Shown here: in pieces, positions 33,786 through 43,641 of the stretch
How positions within the stretch are numbered: the stretch's first letter is position 1
Layout of the letters: each line of letters starts with the position of its first letter
NCBI GenBank assembly: GCA_900314885.1
Contig: OMWY01000006.1
Location: forward strand, 1 to 64,000
DNA from: an uncultured Eubacteriales bacterium
GTDB taxonomy: Bacteria; Bacillota; Clostridia; Lachnospirales; Lachnospiraceae
Reading direction: 5' to 3'
DNA length: 64,000 nucleotides
Notes under the pieces: generated by a model
Database searches by the model: none
Seen by the model: only the letters and a program-made list of their open reading frames with translations
Told to the model about the DNA's origin: nothing
Position numbers and translations under genes: made by a program

Positions 33786-34265
33786 TCACATCCCCGTTCT
33801 GACGGCGGTGTAAAGCGTTTCCGTATCGCCGTCCTTATCCTTGGCGGAAAGCTTAATGAGGTTGTCTCCTTCCTGCTTTATAGAAAAATCATCAACCTTG
33901 ATGATTTCAAATCCATCCTCAGGGTTAAATGAATCGCTGTGCGAATGTGTAAATTCGCGTACTGATCCGTCATAATAGTAGATGACGGTATCTATGATAT
34001 CTCCACCTATTTCTTCGGAGAGGACAAGAGCTTCCCCCTTATCCGTATCCTTAAGGACAACGAGTCCCGCTTCATCCGCCTGATTTATCTTCGTTTTTAC
34101 GTAAGAGAGAGAGGTCCTTAGCTGGTAATTTTCAAGGTTGCTCTCAGCTATGTTCTTGTAAACAAGGACACCAATATTCACGAGCACCATACCTGATACG
34201 GCGAACAGGGCGAGTACCGCCAGTATGCTCACCATACGGACAAGGCCGTAATTTTTCTTAGCCAT
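33786..34265 (-). CDS. DUF4860-like pilus-operon protein, 159 aa
   Basis: One N-terminal transmembrane helix (about residues 10-33) is followed by a beta-rich domain with acidic turns. It matches my memory of DUF4860 proteins that accompany type II/IV secretion genes in Clostridia. It lies between two pilin-like genes with gaps of a few bases. Probably a pilus or pseudopilus component. Confidence 0.65.
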   Translation of the reverse strand: MAKKNYGLVRMVSILAVLALFAVSGMVLVNIGVLVYKNIAESNLENYQLRTSLSYVKTKINQADEAGLVVLKDTDKGEALVLSEEIGGDIIDTVIYYYDGSVREFTHSHSDSFNPEDGFEIIKVDDFSIKQEGDNLIKLSAKDKDGDTETLYTAVRTGM

Positions 34266-34269
34266 TCAA

Positions 34270-34599
34270 TCACCTTTTCTCGTAAACTTCTATTTGAGGC
34301 ATAATATTTGAACTGAACGCATCATAGAAAATCACGTATTTGCTGTGGTCATACGTCAGGCCGTAATTGTCTTCCATATACTTCACGTCCGCGGGATAAG
34401 CCCCTTCTATAGAATAGCACTCCACCGCAGTTCTTATCGCCGCTTGCCTTGTCAGCTCCACACCCTGCATATCCGACACATGGCCCACGCCTGTTACCGC
34501 GAACACAAGAATAGCCGCAAGCGCAAGCGTAACTATGACTGGAAGCGCAAATTCACGAAGCCCCGCGTGCTTAAGGGCCGGATTCTTCAAATCTTTCAT
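34270..34599 (-). CDS. Pilin-like protein, 109 aa
   Basis: After a leader of about 17 residues, REFALPVIVTLALAAILVFA forms the helix, with a Glu near its start. The segment QAAIRTAVECYSIEGAYPAD is the hallmark of major-pilin-like proteins in Clostridia (small residues leading to YPxxVKYL-type motif). It may be the main subunit. The gene follows the PilC-like gene by 18 bases. Confidence 0.75.
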   Translation of the reverse strand: MKDLKNPALKHAGLREFALPVIVTLALAAILVFAVTGVGHVSDMQGVELTRQAAIRTAVECYSIEGAYPADVKYMEDNYGLTYDHSKYVIFYDAFSSNIMPQIEVYEKR

Positions 34600-34617
34600 A
34601 ATATCGCCTTTACACTC

Positions 34618-35655
34618 TTATGAAATAGACGCAATCGCTGAAATAAGCGGAGTCATAATAGAAACAAGTATAGCTCCGACAGCAATCGAAAGAATAACAA
34701 TAAGCGTAGTTTCTATTACAGACGAGAGTGATGAAAGCCTTGCGTTTACCTCCTCATCATACTGATCGCTGATCTTGTAAAGCACCTCGTCAGTATTGCC
34801 GGAAACGGAAGCCACTCCAAGCATTTTACCCTGAAGGCGGGTCAATATACCTGAATCTATCATCGCGTCATCAAGCTTCTTCTCACCCTTGACCTCTTCT
34901 ATACACTTGTCTACCTTAAGAAGAGTGTTCTTATTCTCCACGACCTTTCTCGAATTCTCAAGAGCTTCAAGGTTCTCCATACCGCCCGCGTTCATAACGG
35001 CGAAGGCGGAAACGAACTTTCCGGTGCTGATTTTATCGGCAAGCTTTCCCGACAGTCTGCTGTTATAGGCAAGATTCGTAAGAGCCTTATTGCCACCCGG
35101 AGTCCTGTACCATATGAGCATAAAAATAATTACCGCAAGTATAGCAAGCACAATGATCGCGATAACTGTACCCGCGTTTATGCCGGCCTGAAGCGCTGAA
35201 TCGCTGCCACCTGCGTCAAGCTCAAGGAAAATGTCACGAAACATCGGAATTATCTGCGTTACAAGTACCACGATAATGACAGCCATCATAGCGAAGAGAA
35301 CCGTAGGATAGCCGATTACGCTTCTGATGCTCGCCTTCACGTGGCTTTCGCGTTCGTAGAAGTTAGCGAGATTCCTCATAATATCTTCTATCTTACCGGT
35401 CATCTCACCAACCTTAACCATCTCACACATATATTCCGGAAATGCGCCGCTGTCAGCGAGTGCCGCGTGAAATTCCTTACCGTCCTTCACTTCACTGTCA
35501 ATCTGATCAAGAATCTTCTTGGTCTTACCGGGTTCCATCTGCTCCGCAAGGATATGAACTCCTTCGTAGATTGGAATACCGCCATTAAGAATCATCGCTA
35601 TCTGGGAGCAGAAGGTGCTTATCTCCTCAGAAGAAAAACGGACATTGTCAGCCAT
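34618..35655 (-). CDS. Type II secretion/type IV pilus inner-membrane platform protein (GspF/PilC family)
   Basis: The 345-aa protein has the GspF repeat layout: cytoplasmic domain (FCSQIAMILNGGIPIYEGVH), a helix pair around residues 118-140 and 160-180, a second cytoplasmic domain, and a final helix near 320-340. It forms the membrane platform on which the ATPase acts. It is first in the operon, with a promoter of perfect spacing at 35705-35733. Confidence 0.9.
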   Translation of the reverse strand: MADNVRFSSEEISTFCSQIAMILNGGIPIYEGVHILAEQMEPGKTKKILDQIDSEVKDGKEFHAALADSGAFPEYMCEMVKVGEMTGKIEDIMRNLANFYERESHVKASIRSVIGYPTVLFAMMAVIIVVLVTQIIPMFRDIFLELDAGGSDSALQAGINAGTVIAIIVLAILAVIIFMLIWYRTPGGNKALTNLAYNSRLSGKLADKISTGKFVSAFAVMNAGGMENLEALENSRKVVENKNTLLKVDKCIEEVKGEKKLDDAMIDSGILTRLQGKMLGVASVSGNTDEVLYKISDQYDEEVNARLSSLSSVIETTLIVILSIAVGAILVSIMTPLISAIASIS

Positions 35656-35704
35656 ATTTATTCTCCTTTGCTGTCTCTGCCATTTTGTTCACACACTTAT
35701 AGAT

Positions 35705-35733
35705 ATTTTAATCTACTTAGCCCTCTATGTCAA
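35705..35733 (-). promoter_or_regulatory. Promoter of the pilus operon
   Basis: TTGACA (plus 35728-35733) and TAAAAT (plus 35705-35710) are 17 bases apart on the minus strand, 50 bases upstream of the first gene. Confidence 0.75.
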
Positions 35734-35738
35734 GAAAA

Positions 35739-35766
35739 AAAGGAAAGACAAGATTGTCTTTCCTTT
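35739..35766 (-). terminator. Terminator of the nucleoside salvage operon
   Basis: AAAGGAAAGACAA (35739-35751) pairs with TTGTCTTTCCTTT (35754-35766). On the minus strand a run of seven T follows, past the cdd stop. Confidence 0.85.
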
Positions 35767-35822
35767 AGTTGAAATGTAAAGCAATTAAAGCAAGCTTTAT
35801 TGCTGTGCATACTTTGTTGGAT

Positions 35823-36257
35823 CTAAACAAAATCCATATTCTCCGGTCCAAAAGAATACGGAAGAACGTCCTCAAGGACCATTTTCTTGGTCTCGGCCGG
35901 GTCCGTAGCGCCTAATATTACTCTGAAGGTCTTAGGATTCGTAAATTCACGCAATACCTGTCTGCAAACCCCGCATGGAGGGCAGATATGAAGCTTCTCG
36001 GAATTCACAGGGCCACCAACTATGGCAATAGCCTCAAAATCCTTCTCGCCTTCGCTTACAGCCTTAAAAACCGCGGTTCTCTCAGCGCAATTTGTCGGGG
36101 TAAAAGCCGCGTTTTCAATATTGCAGCCCCTGTAAACCTTGCCTGATTTTGTAAGAAGCGCAGCCCCTACAGCATGGTGTGAATAAGGTACATAAGCCAT
36201 TTTACGGGCAAGCATTGCCTCATTTACAAGCTCATCATCAGTCATTCTTAACACCAT
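35823..36257 (-). CDS. cdd: Cytidine deaminase
   Basis: The enzyme converts cytidine to uridine, with zinc at the active site (NCAERTAVF and PPCGVCRQV, the CAE and PCxxC motifs). The likely start is the internal Met of [10 protein letters not shown] (about 36245), eight bases into the end of udp. Uridine made here is the substrate of the neighbouring uridine phosphorylase. Last gene of the operon. Confidence 0.95.
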   Translation of the reverse strand: MVLRMTDDELVNEAMLARKMAYVPYSHHAVGAALLTKSGKVYRGCNIENAAFTPTNCAERTAVFKAVSEGEKDFEAIAIVGGPVNSEKLHICPPCGVCRQVLREFTNPKTFRVILGATDPAETKKMVLEDVLPYSFGPENMDFV

Positions 36258-37023
36258 CCTTCTTAATAAGGATTCTTATAGCCTCGACTGCCGTGGAAAT
36301 AGCCTGCTCGGTATCATGTGCCTGCTTATTAGGAAGTCCCTTCTTCGCGCGCTCCTGGTTAGCTACGACGAGGAAGCATGAGCCTACACGAACCTTGAAG
36401 AATGAACCTGCTATAAAGAGCGCCGCTGACTCCATCTCAGAAGCCAGGCATCCCATGCGGAGCCATGCCTCCCATTTATTCTGAAGTTCATAGCTAACAG
36501 GCATTATTTCAGGCTCATGCTGGCCAAAGAATGAGTCCTTACACTCAACAACGCCGACATGATAAGGAGTTTTCATATTTTCGGCAGCCTGAATCAGAGC
36601 GTTCATTACCGTGACATCAGGTACCGCAGGATACTCTATCGGGGCAAACTCCTTGCTGGTGCCTTCCATCCTGACTGCGCCGCTCGCTATAACGGTGTCA
36701 CCGCCTTCTACGTCAAGCTGCATACCGCCGCAGGTGCCAACGCGGATAAATGTATCGGCACCGCACTGGGCGAGTTCCGCCAGAGCTATCGACGCTGAAG
36801 GGCCGCCTATGCCTGTACTCGTTACGGAAACCTTAACTCCGTCTATTGTTCCTGTATACGTAACAAATTCACGACTGTCAGCTATTTTTACAGGATTATC
36901 GAAATGCTTAGCGATTTTCTCGCAACGCTTTGGGTCGCCGGGGAGGATAACATATTTACCAACGTCTCCCGGGCCTACGCCGGTATGATACTGCTTACCG
37001 GAACCTTCTGTATAATCAACCAT
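36238..37023 (-). CDS. udp: Uridine phosphorylase
   Basis: The 261-aa enzyme of the nucleoside phosphorylase family splits uridine into uracil and ribose-1-phosphate. [16 protein letters not shown] at the start, RVGTCGGMQ, and EMESAALF near 200 are the diagnostic segments. It follows the permease by a few bases and overlaps cdd, consistent with one salvage operon. Confidence 0.93.
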   Translation of the reverse strand: MVDYTEGSGKQYHTGVGPGDVGKYVILPGDPKRCEKIAKHFDNPVKIADSREFVTYTGTIDGVKVSVTSTGIGGPSASIALAELAQCGADTFIRVGTCGGMQLDVEGGDTVIASGAVRMEGTSKEFAPIEYPAVPDVTVMNALIQAAENMKTPYHVGVVECKDSFFGQHEPEIMPVSYELQNKWEAWLRMGCLASEMESAALFIAGSFFKVRVGSCFLVVANQERAKKGLPNKQAHDTEQAISTAVEAIRILIKKDGVKND

Positions 37024-37028
37024 ATTTT

Positions 37029-38015
37029 TTACCTCGATCCCTTGTCATATGGGATACCTTCTGCCTTTGGCGCCTTCGAGTTCTTTGATGTGAATACAAG
37101 AACTATCATCGTTACGATGTAAGGAAGCATCTGGTAGAGCGATGACTTGTCAGCGACTCCCTCAAACTTAGGAAGGAACGGAAGCGAACTGTTGTAAGCC
37201 GCGATAACCTTAAAGAGGGCGAAGAATACAGCAGAGCCAAGAATTGTAAATGGTTTCCAGTTACCAAAAATCATAACCGCAAGAGCAAGGAAGCCATAAC
37301 CACCTACAGATGAGTTGAATCCTGAACCAACCGCTACAGTGTAAGCAAGACCACCGATACCTCCAAGGAAACCGGAAATCATTACACCCGCATAACGCAT
37401 CCTGTATACATTTATACCTACAGAGTCCGCTGCCTGTGGGTGCTCACCGCAGGCCCTTAAACGGAGACCAAAACGGGTCTTGTACATAAGAAGCCACGCC
37501 GCGATGAAGAGGATAACAGCGATAGGTGTTGTAAGGTAAAAATACTTAAAAAGTAAATTATTCCAGAAGCCTGAAAATGGCTCCATGCCGAAGTTCTTCT
37601 GGGTGATACGAACCCAGCTCGGGATAGGAATTGTAGTAAGTCCCTGTCCCTGAACAGCCCAGGTTACAACGACAGCGAAGGCCGGCGCGAACATATTAAG
37701 AGCCGTACCACCTATAGTCTGGTCAGCCTTGAGGTTGATAGCCGCGAAGCCAAGGAGGAGTGAGAAGAGGCATCCCATAACTCCCGCAACCAGAATAGCG
37801 AGCAGCATGCAAAGCTGAGGATGAACCGCTCCCCAGCCTGCGTTATCGCAGGCTTCAAGAGTGAAGCAGGCGCAGAGGGCACCGATAACCATGATACCCT
37901 CAAGGGCGATATTGATAACGCCCGAGTGCTCAGAATACATACCGCCGAGCGCTACAAGCAGAAGCGGTACTGTGAAAATCACGGTAAGTGAAATGATATT
38001 GGCTAAAATATTCAT
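37029..38015 (-). CDS. Nucleoside ABC transporter permease (NupQ-like)
   Basis: A polytopic protein of 328 aa with about nine hydrophobic segments. The motif [17 protein letters not shown] near the start and [16 protein letters not shown] in the second half are typical of the second permease of BMP-family nucleoside importers. Its start overlaps the stop of the partner permease by four bases. Confidence 0.9.
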   Translation of the reverse strand: MNILANIISLTVIFTVPLLLVALGGMYSEHSGVINIALEGIMVIGALCACFTLEACDNAGWGAVHPQLCMLLAILVAGVMGCLFSLLLGFAAINLKADQTIGGTALNMFAPAFAVVVTWAVQGQGLTTIPIPSWVRITQKNFGMEPFSGFWNNLLFKYFYLTTPIAVILFIAAWLLMYKTRFGLRLRACGEHPQAADSVGINVYRMRYAGVMISGFLGGIGGLAYTVAVGSGFNSSVGGYGFLALAVMIFGNWKPFTILGSAVFFALFKVIAAYNSSLPFLPKFEGVADKSSLYQMLPYIVTMIVLVFTSKNSKAPKAEGIPYDKGSR

Positions 38016-39118
38016 GCTTTCTTACCTTCCTTTCCCTTACCCATGAGGTGCTTTCCAAGTACCATTTTCATGAGAAGCGCAAACGCGGCAAGGTAAATAA
38101 TAACCGAAACTATAATCTCAGTCGTCTCAGATGAAAAGTTCGGCTGCATTGCTGAACCGCCGACAGTGATATAGCTTATAAAGAGGGCCGAGAAAATGGT
38201 TCCTATAGGGTTCGAGTTAGCGAGAAGAGCTACAGGAATACCATTAAATCCCATGCCAAGGATAGACTTAAGCATTACGTACTGTACAGTACCCGCGAGG
38301 TAGTAAAGACCGCCGCCAAGGCCTGAAAGTGCGCCCGCGATAATCATCGAGAGGATGATAGAACGGTTAGCGTTGATACCGGCGTATCTTGCGGCTTCCT
38401 TATTTAAGCCGACCGCCTTAAGCTCATATCCGAAGGTTGTTCTCTCAAGTATAAACCAGATAAGTATGGCAAAAATTACAGCGATAATAACGCTTATATT
38501 TATCCAGTTTGAATTGCCGAAAATCTTGTCAATACCACCCTTAGGAATAATAGCCGAAGGGTTCGCGTTATGAAGATCTGCGGTACGGTCTGAGTTTGTG
38601 GCGCCCCATGCGCTCGCAAGCATCTTAGGCATATTCGCGAAGAGTAGGTTAACAAGGTACATGGCGATCCAGTTAAACATAATTGAGGTAATAACCTCAT
38701 TTACGTTAAAAAGCGCCTTAAAGAGTCCCGGAAAAATGCCCCATACAGCGCCGCCAAGAATGGAGAAAATAAGGCATAACCACCATGGAAGCTGGAACTG
38801 TATAGCCGCAACCAGGGCAAGGAAAAGTCCCATAGTGTACTGTCCCGGAGCGCCGATATTGAAAAGACCCGTCTTAAAGGCAAATCCTACGGAAAGACCG
38901 CACATCATAAGGGGAGCTGATGTATAAAGTACCTTTCCGAACTGGTCAAGGCTTGAAAGTCCGGTAGTGAGCATAGCTCCCATACCTACATTTGCCTTGC
39001 CCGGATTAAGTATCAAAAGTAAAACGTAACCAAATAAAAGTCCGATAACTACCGAAATAACAGAGGCCAATATGCTGATAAACATGTCACTCTGGTAGAA
39101 CTTTTTCTTCTCAGTCAT
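38012..39118 (-). CDS. Nucleoside ABC transporter permease (NupP-like)
   Basis: The 368-aa polytopic protein has around ten helices. GFAFKTGLFNIGAPGQYTMG and LKAVGLNKEAARYAGINANR mark the first permease of the BMP/nucleoside family. It overlaps the ATPase gene by eight bases. Confidence 0.9.
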   Translation of the reverse strand: MTEKKKFYQSDMFISILASVISVVIGLLFGYVLLLILNPGKANVGMGAMLTTGLSSLDQFGKVLYTSAPLMMCGLSVGFAFKTGLFNIGAPGQYTMGLFLALVAAIQFQLPWWLCLIFSILGGAVWGIFPGLFKALFNVNEVITSIMFNWIAMYLVNLLFANMPKMLASAWGATNSDRTADLHNANPSAIIPKGGIDKIFGNSNWINISVIIAVIFAILIWFILERTTFGYELKAVGLNKEAARYAGINANRSIILSMIIAGALSGLGGGLYYLAGTVQYVMLKSILGMGFNGIPVALLANSNPIGTIFSALFISYITVGGSAMQPNFSSETTEIIVSVIIYLAAFALLMKMVLGKHLMGKGKEGKKA

Positions 39119-40667
39119 TTGCTGCCTCCTGTTTTCTCGCGCCGGCCATGTAGAGTCCGAGCTCTTCTACTGTAGTCTTCTTAGGGTCGAACTCACCGAC
39201 TATCTGGCCTTCATACATAACAAGAATTCTGTCGGAAAGGTTCATAACCTCATCAAGCTCAAGAGAAACAAGAAGGACTGCCCTTCCCGAATCACGCTCT
39301 TCCACAAGCTTCTTGTGAATGTACTCTATAGCTCCGACATCGAGGCCTCGGGTTGGCTGAACCGCGACAAGGAGGTCAGGGTTCTTATCAACCTCACGGG
39401 CAATGATAGCCTTCTGCTGGTTACCACCTGACATAGAGCGGGCGATAGTAATCGGGCCTTGGCCGGAACGGATATCGTAGTCACCTATAAGGCGCTCGGC
39501 GTATTTTCTCATGGCAGGCTTATTCAAAATGCCATGGCTTGAAAATTCAGGCTGCCAGTAACGCTGTAAGATAAGGTTCTGCTCAAGGGTATAGTCAAGC
39601 ACAAGTCCATGCTTATGACGGTCCTCAGGTATGTGGCTCATGCCGTCCTTGGAACGGTCACGTATAGGCGCTTCCGTGATATCCTTGCCATTAAGCGTGA
39701 TATTGCCACCCTTAACCTTAGTAAGCCCGGTAAGTCCATAGACAAGCTCCGTCTGGCCATTTCCTTCAATACCCGCAAGGCAGACTATCTCACCCTTGCG
39801 CACATTGAAGCTGACATTTCTGACCGCGTCCTTGTCCTTTGTCCTGCCCGGAACAGTAAGGTTCTTGACAGAGAGAATAGTATCGGTAGGCTTAGCCGGA
39901 GTCTTATCAACCACAAGCTTAACCTCACGACCAACCATCATCTTAGAGAGCTCTTCCTCATTTGTATCCTTGATATCAACAGTGCCGATTCCCTTACCCT
40001 TACGGAGTACGGTACAACGGTCCGCAACCTCCATAATCTCGTTAAGCTTATGGGTAATGAAAAGGATACTCTTGCCCTCTTTCTTGAAGTTCTTCATGAT
40101 CTGCATGAGCTCTTCAATCTCCTGTGGCGTAAGCACAGCCGTAGGCTCATCGAAAATGAGGACCTCGTTATCGCGGTAGAGCATCTTAAGAATCTCTACC
40201 CTCTGCTGCATTCCGACTGAAATATCGGAAATGTAAGCGTCCGGATCTACCCTGAGACCGTATTTCTCAGAGAGGTCCATAACCTTCTTCCTCGCTGCGT
40301 CACGTACGAGGAAGCCGTTCTTTGTATCCTCCACGCCGAGGATGATATTATCGAGTACGGTAAAGCATTCAACAAGCTTGAAATGCTGGTGTACCATACC
40401 AATGTTGAGACGGTTGGCGTCATTAGGGTCGTTAATCTTGACTTCCTTGCCATCCTTCTTAATGACACCTGCGTCCGGCTGGTACAGGCCGAAAAGAACA
40501 CTCATAAGCGTACTCTTGCCGGCACCATTCTCGCCAAGGAGCGCGTGAATCTCGCCCCTGCGAAGTTTAAGCGTGACGTTATCGTTAGCCTTGATGCCCG
40601 GGAACACCTTGTCGATGTTCAGCATCTCTATAACATAGTCTTCGTCTGCCACTGCCTTTACCTCCAT
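39111..40667 (-). CDS. Nucleoside ABC transporter ATP-binding protein (NupO-like), two ABC domains
   Basis: A tandem ATPase of 518 aa. The N-terminal half has [12 protein letters not shown] and a Walker B with [14 protein letters not shown]. In the second half [11 protein letters not shown] is the degenerate Walker A and [14 protein letters not shown] the signature. The first half's signature reads [12 protein letters not shown] instead of LSGGQ, as is usual in these RbsA/XylG-like proteins. It powers the two permeases and takes nucleoside from the BMP lipoprotein. Confidence 0.93.
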   Translation of the reverse strand: MEVKAVADEDYVIEMLNIDKVFPGIKANDNVTLKLRRGEIHALLGENGAGKSTLMSVLFGLYQPDAGVIKKDGKEVKINDPNDANRLNIGMVHQHFKLVECFTVLDNIILGVEDTKNGFLVRDAARKKVMDLSEKYGLRVDPDAYISDISVGMQQRVEILKMLYRDNEVLIFDEPTAVLTPQEIEELMQIMKNFKKEGKSILFITHKLNEIMEVADRCTVLRKGKGIGTVDIKDTNEEELSKMMVGREVKLVVDKTPAKPTDTILSVKNLTVPGRTKDKDAVRNVSFNVRKGEIVCLAGIEGNGQTELVYGLTGLTKVKGGNITLNGKDITEAPIRDRSKDGMSHIPEDRHKHGLVLDYTLEQNLILQRYWQPEFSSHGILNKPAMRKYAERLIGDYDIRSGQGPITIARSMSGGNQQKAIIAREVDKNPDLLVAVQPTRGLDVGAIEYIHKKLVEERDSGRAVLLVSLELDEVMNLSDRILVMYEGQIVGEFDPKKTTVEELGLYMAGARKQEAAND

Positions 40668-40805
40668 GTATTTATCCGATTTTACGGTACCTTCTATTTT
40701 ACCATAAAACTCTCTGAATTTCCACTAAAAAATAGTCTTTTTGTGCTCTTATTATGTTAAAAATGAACAAAACAATTTCCACTTCACAAAAATGATTACA
40801 AAATA

Positions 40806-40832
40806 AAAGGGAACGCAAAACGCGTTCCCTTT
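40806..40832 (-). terminator. Intercistronic terminator after the BMP lipoprotein gene
   Basis: AAAGGGAACGC (40806-40816) pairs with GCGTTCCCTTT (40822-40832), followed on the minus strand by TTATTTTG. It lies 14 bases past the lipoprotein stop and 139 bases before the ATPase start, so it can let most transcripts end after the binding protein. Confidence 0.75.
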
Positions 40833-40846
40833 ATCATCTTAAAAGA

Positions 40847-42034
40847 TTATGACTCGTAGTCAACAGTTATAGCTGTAACTTCAGGAGTCTTAGCGGTATC
40901 AGAGCTGTCATCAACAGTGATAGTGCCATCTACGATTCCCTTGAAGAGTGTGTCATACTGATCTTTTGTAAATGTTGTGAACTGTGAAGTATCCATTGGA
41001 AGGCCTACGCAGTCCTCAGCAGCGCCGAGCTTTGTCTCTTTGCCTGCATATGTATCAGAGAACTTCCAGTTATTGTTCATGCAGTCTGTAAGAGCGAGAA
41101 CAACTGAATTTGCGAGTGCCTTCATAGCTGAAGTAATTACGCAAGGATCAAGACCGCTCTGATCTACATCGACACCGATCATCTTGCCGTTATTAGCCTG
41201 AGCCGCAGCTACGCAAGAGTTGCAGATACTACCACCGCAGGCGAAGACAACTTCTGTGCCGTCTGAATACCATGAATCCATCTTTGTCTTGATATCATCG
41301 GTAGCTACGAAAGAACCTGAATACCAATACTTGATAGAAACGTCTGACTTACCAAGCTCCTTTGCGGCTGCGTCAGCGCCCTGAACGAAACCGTAACCAT
41401 AACGGATAACGGCAGGAACTGCCATACCACCGAGGAATCCGAGCTTTGTATAGCCATCAGCTACCGCAGCGTAGCCTGCGAGATATCCGGCCTGCTCTTC
41501 CTTATATGTGATGAGAGCGGTGTTGCTTGCAGGATCGCTTAAGTCGCCTGTGCTGACATCGAGAGCAAGGAATGAAACGTCAGGATACTTAGCCTGAGCC
41601 TGCTCAAGAGAAGCACCGAAAAGGTAACCCGCCATAACTACTGCCTTAGCGCCATCCTTAACGGCATTATCCATCTGCTCAAGACGAGCTGCATCTGAGT
41701 CCTCTGATGGCTTATAGTAGTTAGCCTTAAGGTTGTTGGTGCTGCAGAAGTTCTGAACACCTTCCCATGTGTACTGGTTGAATGACTGGTCATCGATGTT
41801 GCCGACATCCGTAACGAACGCTACATCGGTGGTAGCGCCTGAATCTGTTGTAGAAGCTGCGCTGGTGGTGCTTGAAGCTGCTGTAGAAGCAGTTGAGCTT
41901 GCAGTTTGGGTTGTGGATGTGGTTGATGTGGTACTGCCTGAGGTTGTGGTAGAAGTAGAAGATGAACTTCCGCCGCATGCTACGAGTGAAAGAGACATAG
42001 CGCAGGCGAGCACAAATGAAACTACTTTTTTCAT
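40847..42034 (-). CDS. BMP family nucleoside-binding lipoprotein
   Basis: A solute-binding protein of 395 aa with a lipobox (SLVACGG, Cys20), a Ser/Thr/Ala-rich linker (about 22-66), then the BMP fold. Family segments are DVGNIDDQSFNQYTWEG and FACGGSICNSCVAAAQ. It captures nucleosides outside the cell for the transporter encoded downstream. Promoter with TATAAT lies upstream, and a GGAGG ribosome binding site precedes the ATG. Confidence 0.92.
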   Translation of the reverse strand: MKKVVSFVLACAMSLSLVACGGSSSSTSTTTSGSTTSTTSTTQTASSTASTAASSTTSAASTTDSGATTDVAFVTDVGNIDDQSFNQYTWEGVQNFCSTNNLKANYYKPSEDSDAARLEQMDNAVKDGAKAVVMAGYLFGASLEQAQAKYPDVSFLALDVSTGDLSDPASNTALITYKEEQAGYLAGYAAVADGYTKLGFLGGMAVPAVIRYGYGFVQGADAAAKELGKSDVSIKYWYSGSFVATDDIKTKMDSWYSDGTEVVFACGGSICNSCVAAAQANNGKMIGVDVDQSGLDPCVITSAMKALANSVVLALTDCMNNNWKFSDTYAGKETKLGAAEDCVGLPMDTSQFTTFTKDQYDTLFKGIVDGTITVDDSSDTAKTPEVTAITVDYES

Positions 42035-42082
42035 TGTTTCCTCCTTCGGAAATAAGTCTTAAAATGACTGCTATATATAATG

Positions 42083-42093
42083 CAGTCCGACTG
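42083..42093. promoter_or_regulatory. Palindrome CAGTCCGACTG at the transcription start of the BMP gene
   Basis: CAGTC-C-GACTG is a perfect 5-bp inverted repeat that overlaps the predicted +1 position. It could be a repressor site. Confidence 0.3.
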
Positions 42094-42097
42094 TTAC

Positions 42098-42126
42098 ATT
42101 ATAACACACCTCTTAGAAAATTGCAC
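42098..42126 (-). promoter_or_regulatory. Predicted promoter of the BMP lipoprotein gene
   Basis: GTGCAA (plus 42121-42126) and TATAAT (plus 42098-42103) are 17 bases apart on the minus strand. Confidence 0.5.
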
Positions 42127-42183
42127 TACTATTTTATAAAATATTAATGAGGCCAGGTATAACTCCGGGTTATAGCAGAGTAA

Positions 42184-43641
42184 TCACATTGTGAGGTTCT
42201 TAACTATCTCATCAGTATGCATGGCCCTTGAGCCCTTGATTATAACCGCGTCTCCGGCCTTAAGCTCTCCCTTAAGGTAGTCGCTTGCCTCCTGGTTATT
42301 GTCAAATATCTTAACTTCAGGATTCGTGCTGCCCAAATCGCTTGTCGCTCCATAGGCTATCTGGGCTGCCTGCTCTCCTACCGTCACAAGCACGTTAATC
42401 CTGTGGTCCGGATCGGCGGCGTTTTTCTCACGGATAAATGTTCCGACCGCGAAATGCTCCTTCTCGCTCGTCTCACCAAGCTCAAGCACATCAGCAAATA
42501 CAGCGAACCTTCTTCTTATAGGATTCGTGCCACCCCGCATAGACATGAGTACGTCTATGGAGCTCTTCATGGAATCAGGGCTGGCGTTATAGGAATCATC
42601 AACAATCGTGACACCGTTGTTCTTAATAATATTTCCCCTCATATCAAGAGGCTTATAAACTGCGAGGCCCTTCTTGGCCTCTTCAGGTGAAATGCCCAGC
42701 CTGTCAGCCACAGCTATAGCCGCGAGGGCATTCAATACATTTACGATTCCAAGAACCTCTAGATGAATATGAGAGCTCCCGACAGTGCCACCCTTAGTCG
42801 GGTAATTAGCCGTGAAGTCTACTCCGTCACCCGAAACCGAAATACCCGAAGCGTAGTAATCGGCATCGCTCGTTGTACCGAAGGTAACTATATTCTTAAC
42901 CCTCGAAGGGCGGGCCGGGCATCCCTCTTTCGCAAGCTCGGCGAGCATAGGGTCGTCATTATTTACGAATAATACGCTGTCATCAGTAAAATGGTCCGTG
43001 ATATGAAGCTTTTCAGCCCTGATATTCTCCTTCGAGCCGAGATTTCCTATATGGGCGATGCCAACATTTGTAAATACAGCGAAATTCGGGCGGGCGCAGT
43101 CAGCGATGCGCTCCATTTCACCAAACTCACTCATGCCCATCTCAACAACCGCCGCCTTATCATCATCCTCGATACCGAGAACTGTTATAGGCAGACCTAT
43201 CTGGCTGTTCTGATTGCCGCTCGTCTTATGAATTTTTACTGATGAGAGGGCAGCGGAGATCATTTCCTTCGTGGATGTCTTCCCCACAGACCCGGTTACG
43301 CCGATTACAGGAATCGTGAAGTTGCCGCGATACCACTTGGCCGTGTCCTGAAGAGCCTTAACCGTATCCTCAACCTCGATGGCGCACTTGTCGGCAGGGA
43401 CCTCAGGCCTTGTATGGCCTTCCTTTATAAAGAAGGCTACAGCACCTGACTCGCAGGCATTTCCGATAAAGCGATGGCCATCAACCCTCTCTCCCATCAC
43501 AGGCACAAAAAGGACTGACTTCCCTGTCATCTCGGGGATTTCCTTGCTGTTTGTCGAAAACGCGACAACCACAGTTTCCGGGTCGCCCTGTAAAAGTTTT
43601 CCATTAGTGGCATTTACAATATCCTTAACTCTTATCTTCAT
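42184..43641 (-). CDS. murF: UDP-N-acetylmuramoyl-tripeptide--D-alanyl-D-alanine ligase
   Basis: MurF attaches D-Ala-D-Ala to the muropeptide. 485 aa. The ATP loop reads GVTGSVGKTSTKEM, and the central VVEMGMSEFGEME and YNASPDSMKSS (D-Ala-D-Ala ligase type) are canonical. Its start overlaps the murE stop by four bases, so the two are translationally coupled. Confidence 0.96.
   Translation of the reverse strand: MKIRVKDIVNATNGKLLQGDPETVVVAFSTNSKEIPEMTGKSVLFVPVMGERVDGHRFIGNACESGAVAFFIKEGHTRPEVPADKCAIEVEDTVKALQDTAKWYRGNFTIPVIGVTGSVGKTSTKEMISAALSSVKIHKTSGNQNSQIGLPITVLGIEDDDKAAVVEMGMSEFGEMERIADCARPNFAVFTNVGIAHIGNLGSKENIRAEKLHITDHFTDDSVLFVNNDDPMLAELAKEGCPARPSRVKNIVTFGTTSDADYYASGISVSGDGVDFTANYPTKGGTVGSSHIHLEVLGIVNVLNALAAIAVADRLGISPEEAKKGLAVYKPLDMRGNIIKNNGVTIVDDSYNASPDSMKSSIDVLMSMRGGTNPIRRRFAVFADVLELGETSEKEHFAVGTFIREKNAADPDHRINVLVTVGEQAAQIAYGATSDLGSTNPEVKIFDNNQEASDYLKGELKAGDAVIIKGSRAMHTDEIVKNLTM

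Noticed and set aside
39609..40220. Plus-strand ORF of 203 codons
   Set aside because: It is antisense to the tandem ABC ATPase with intact motifs.
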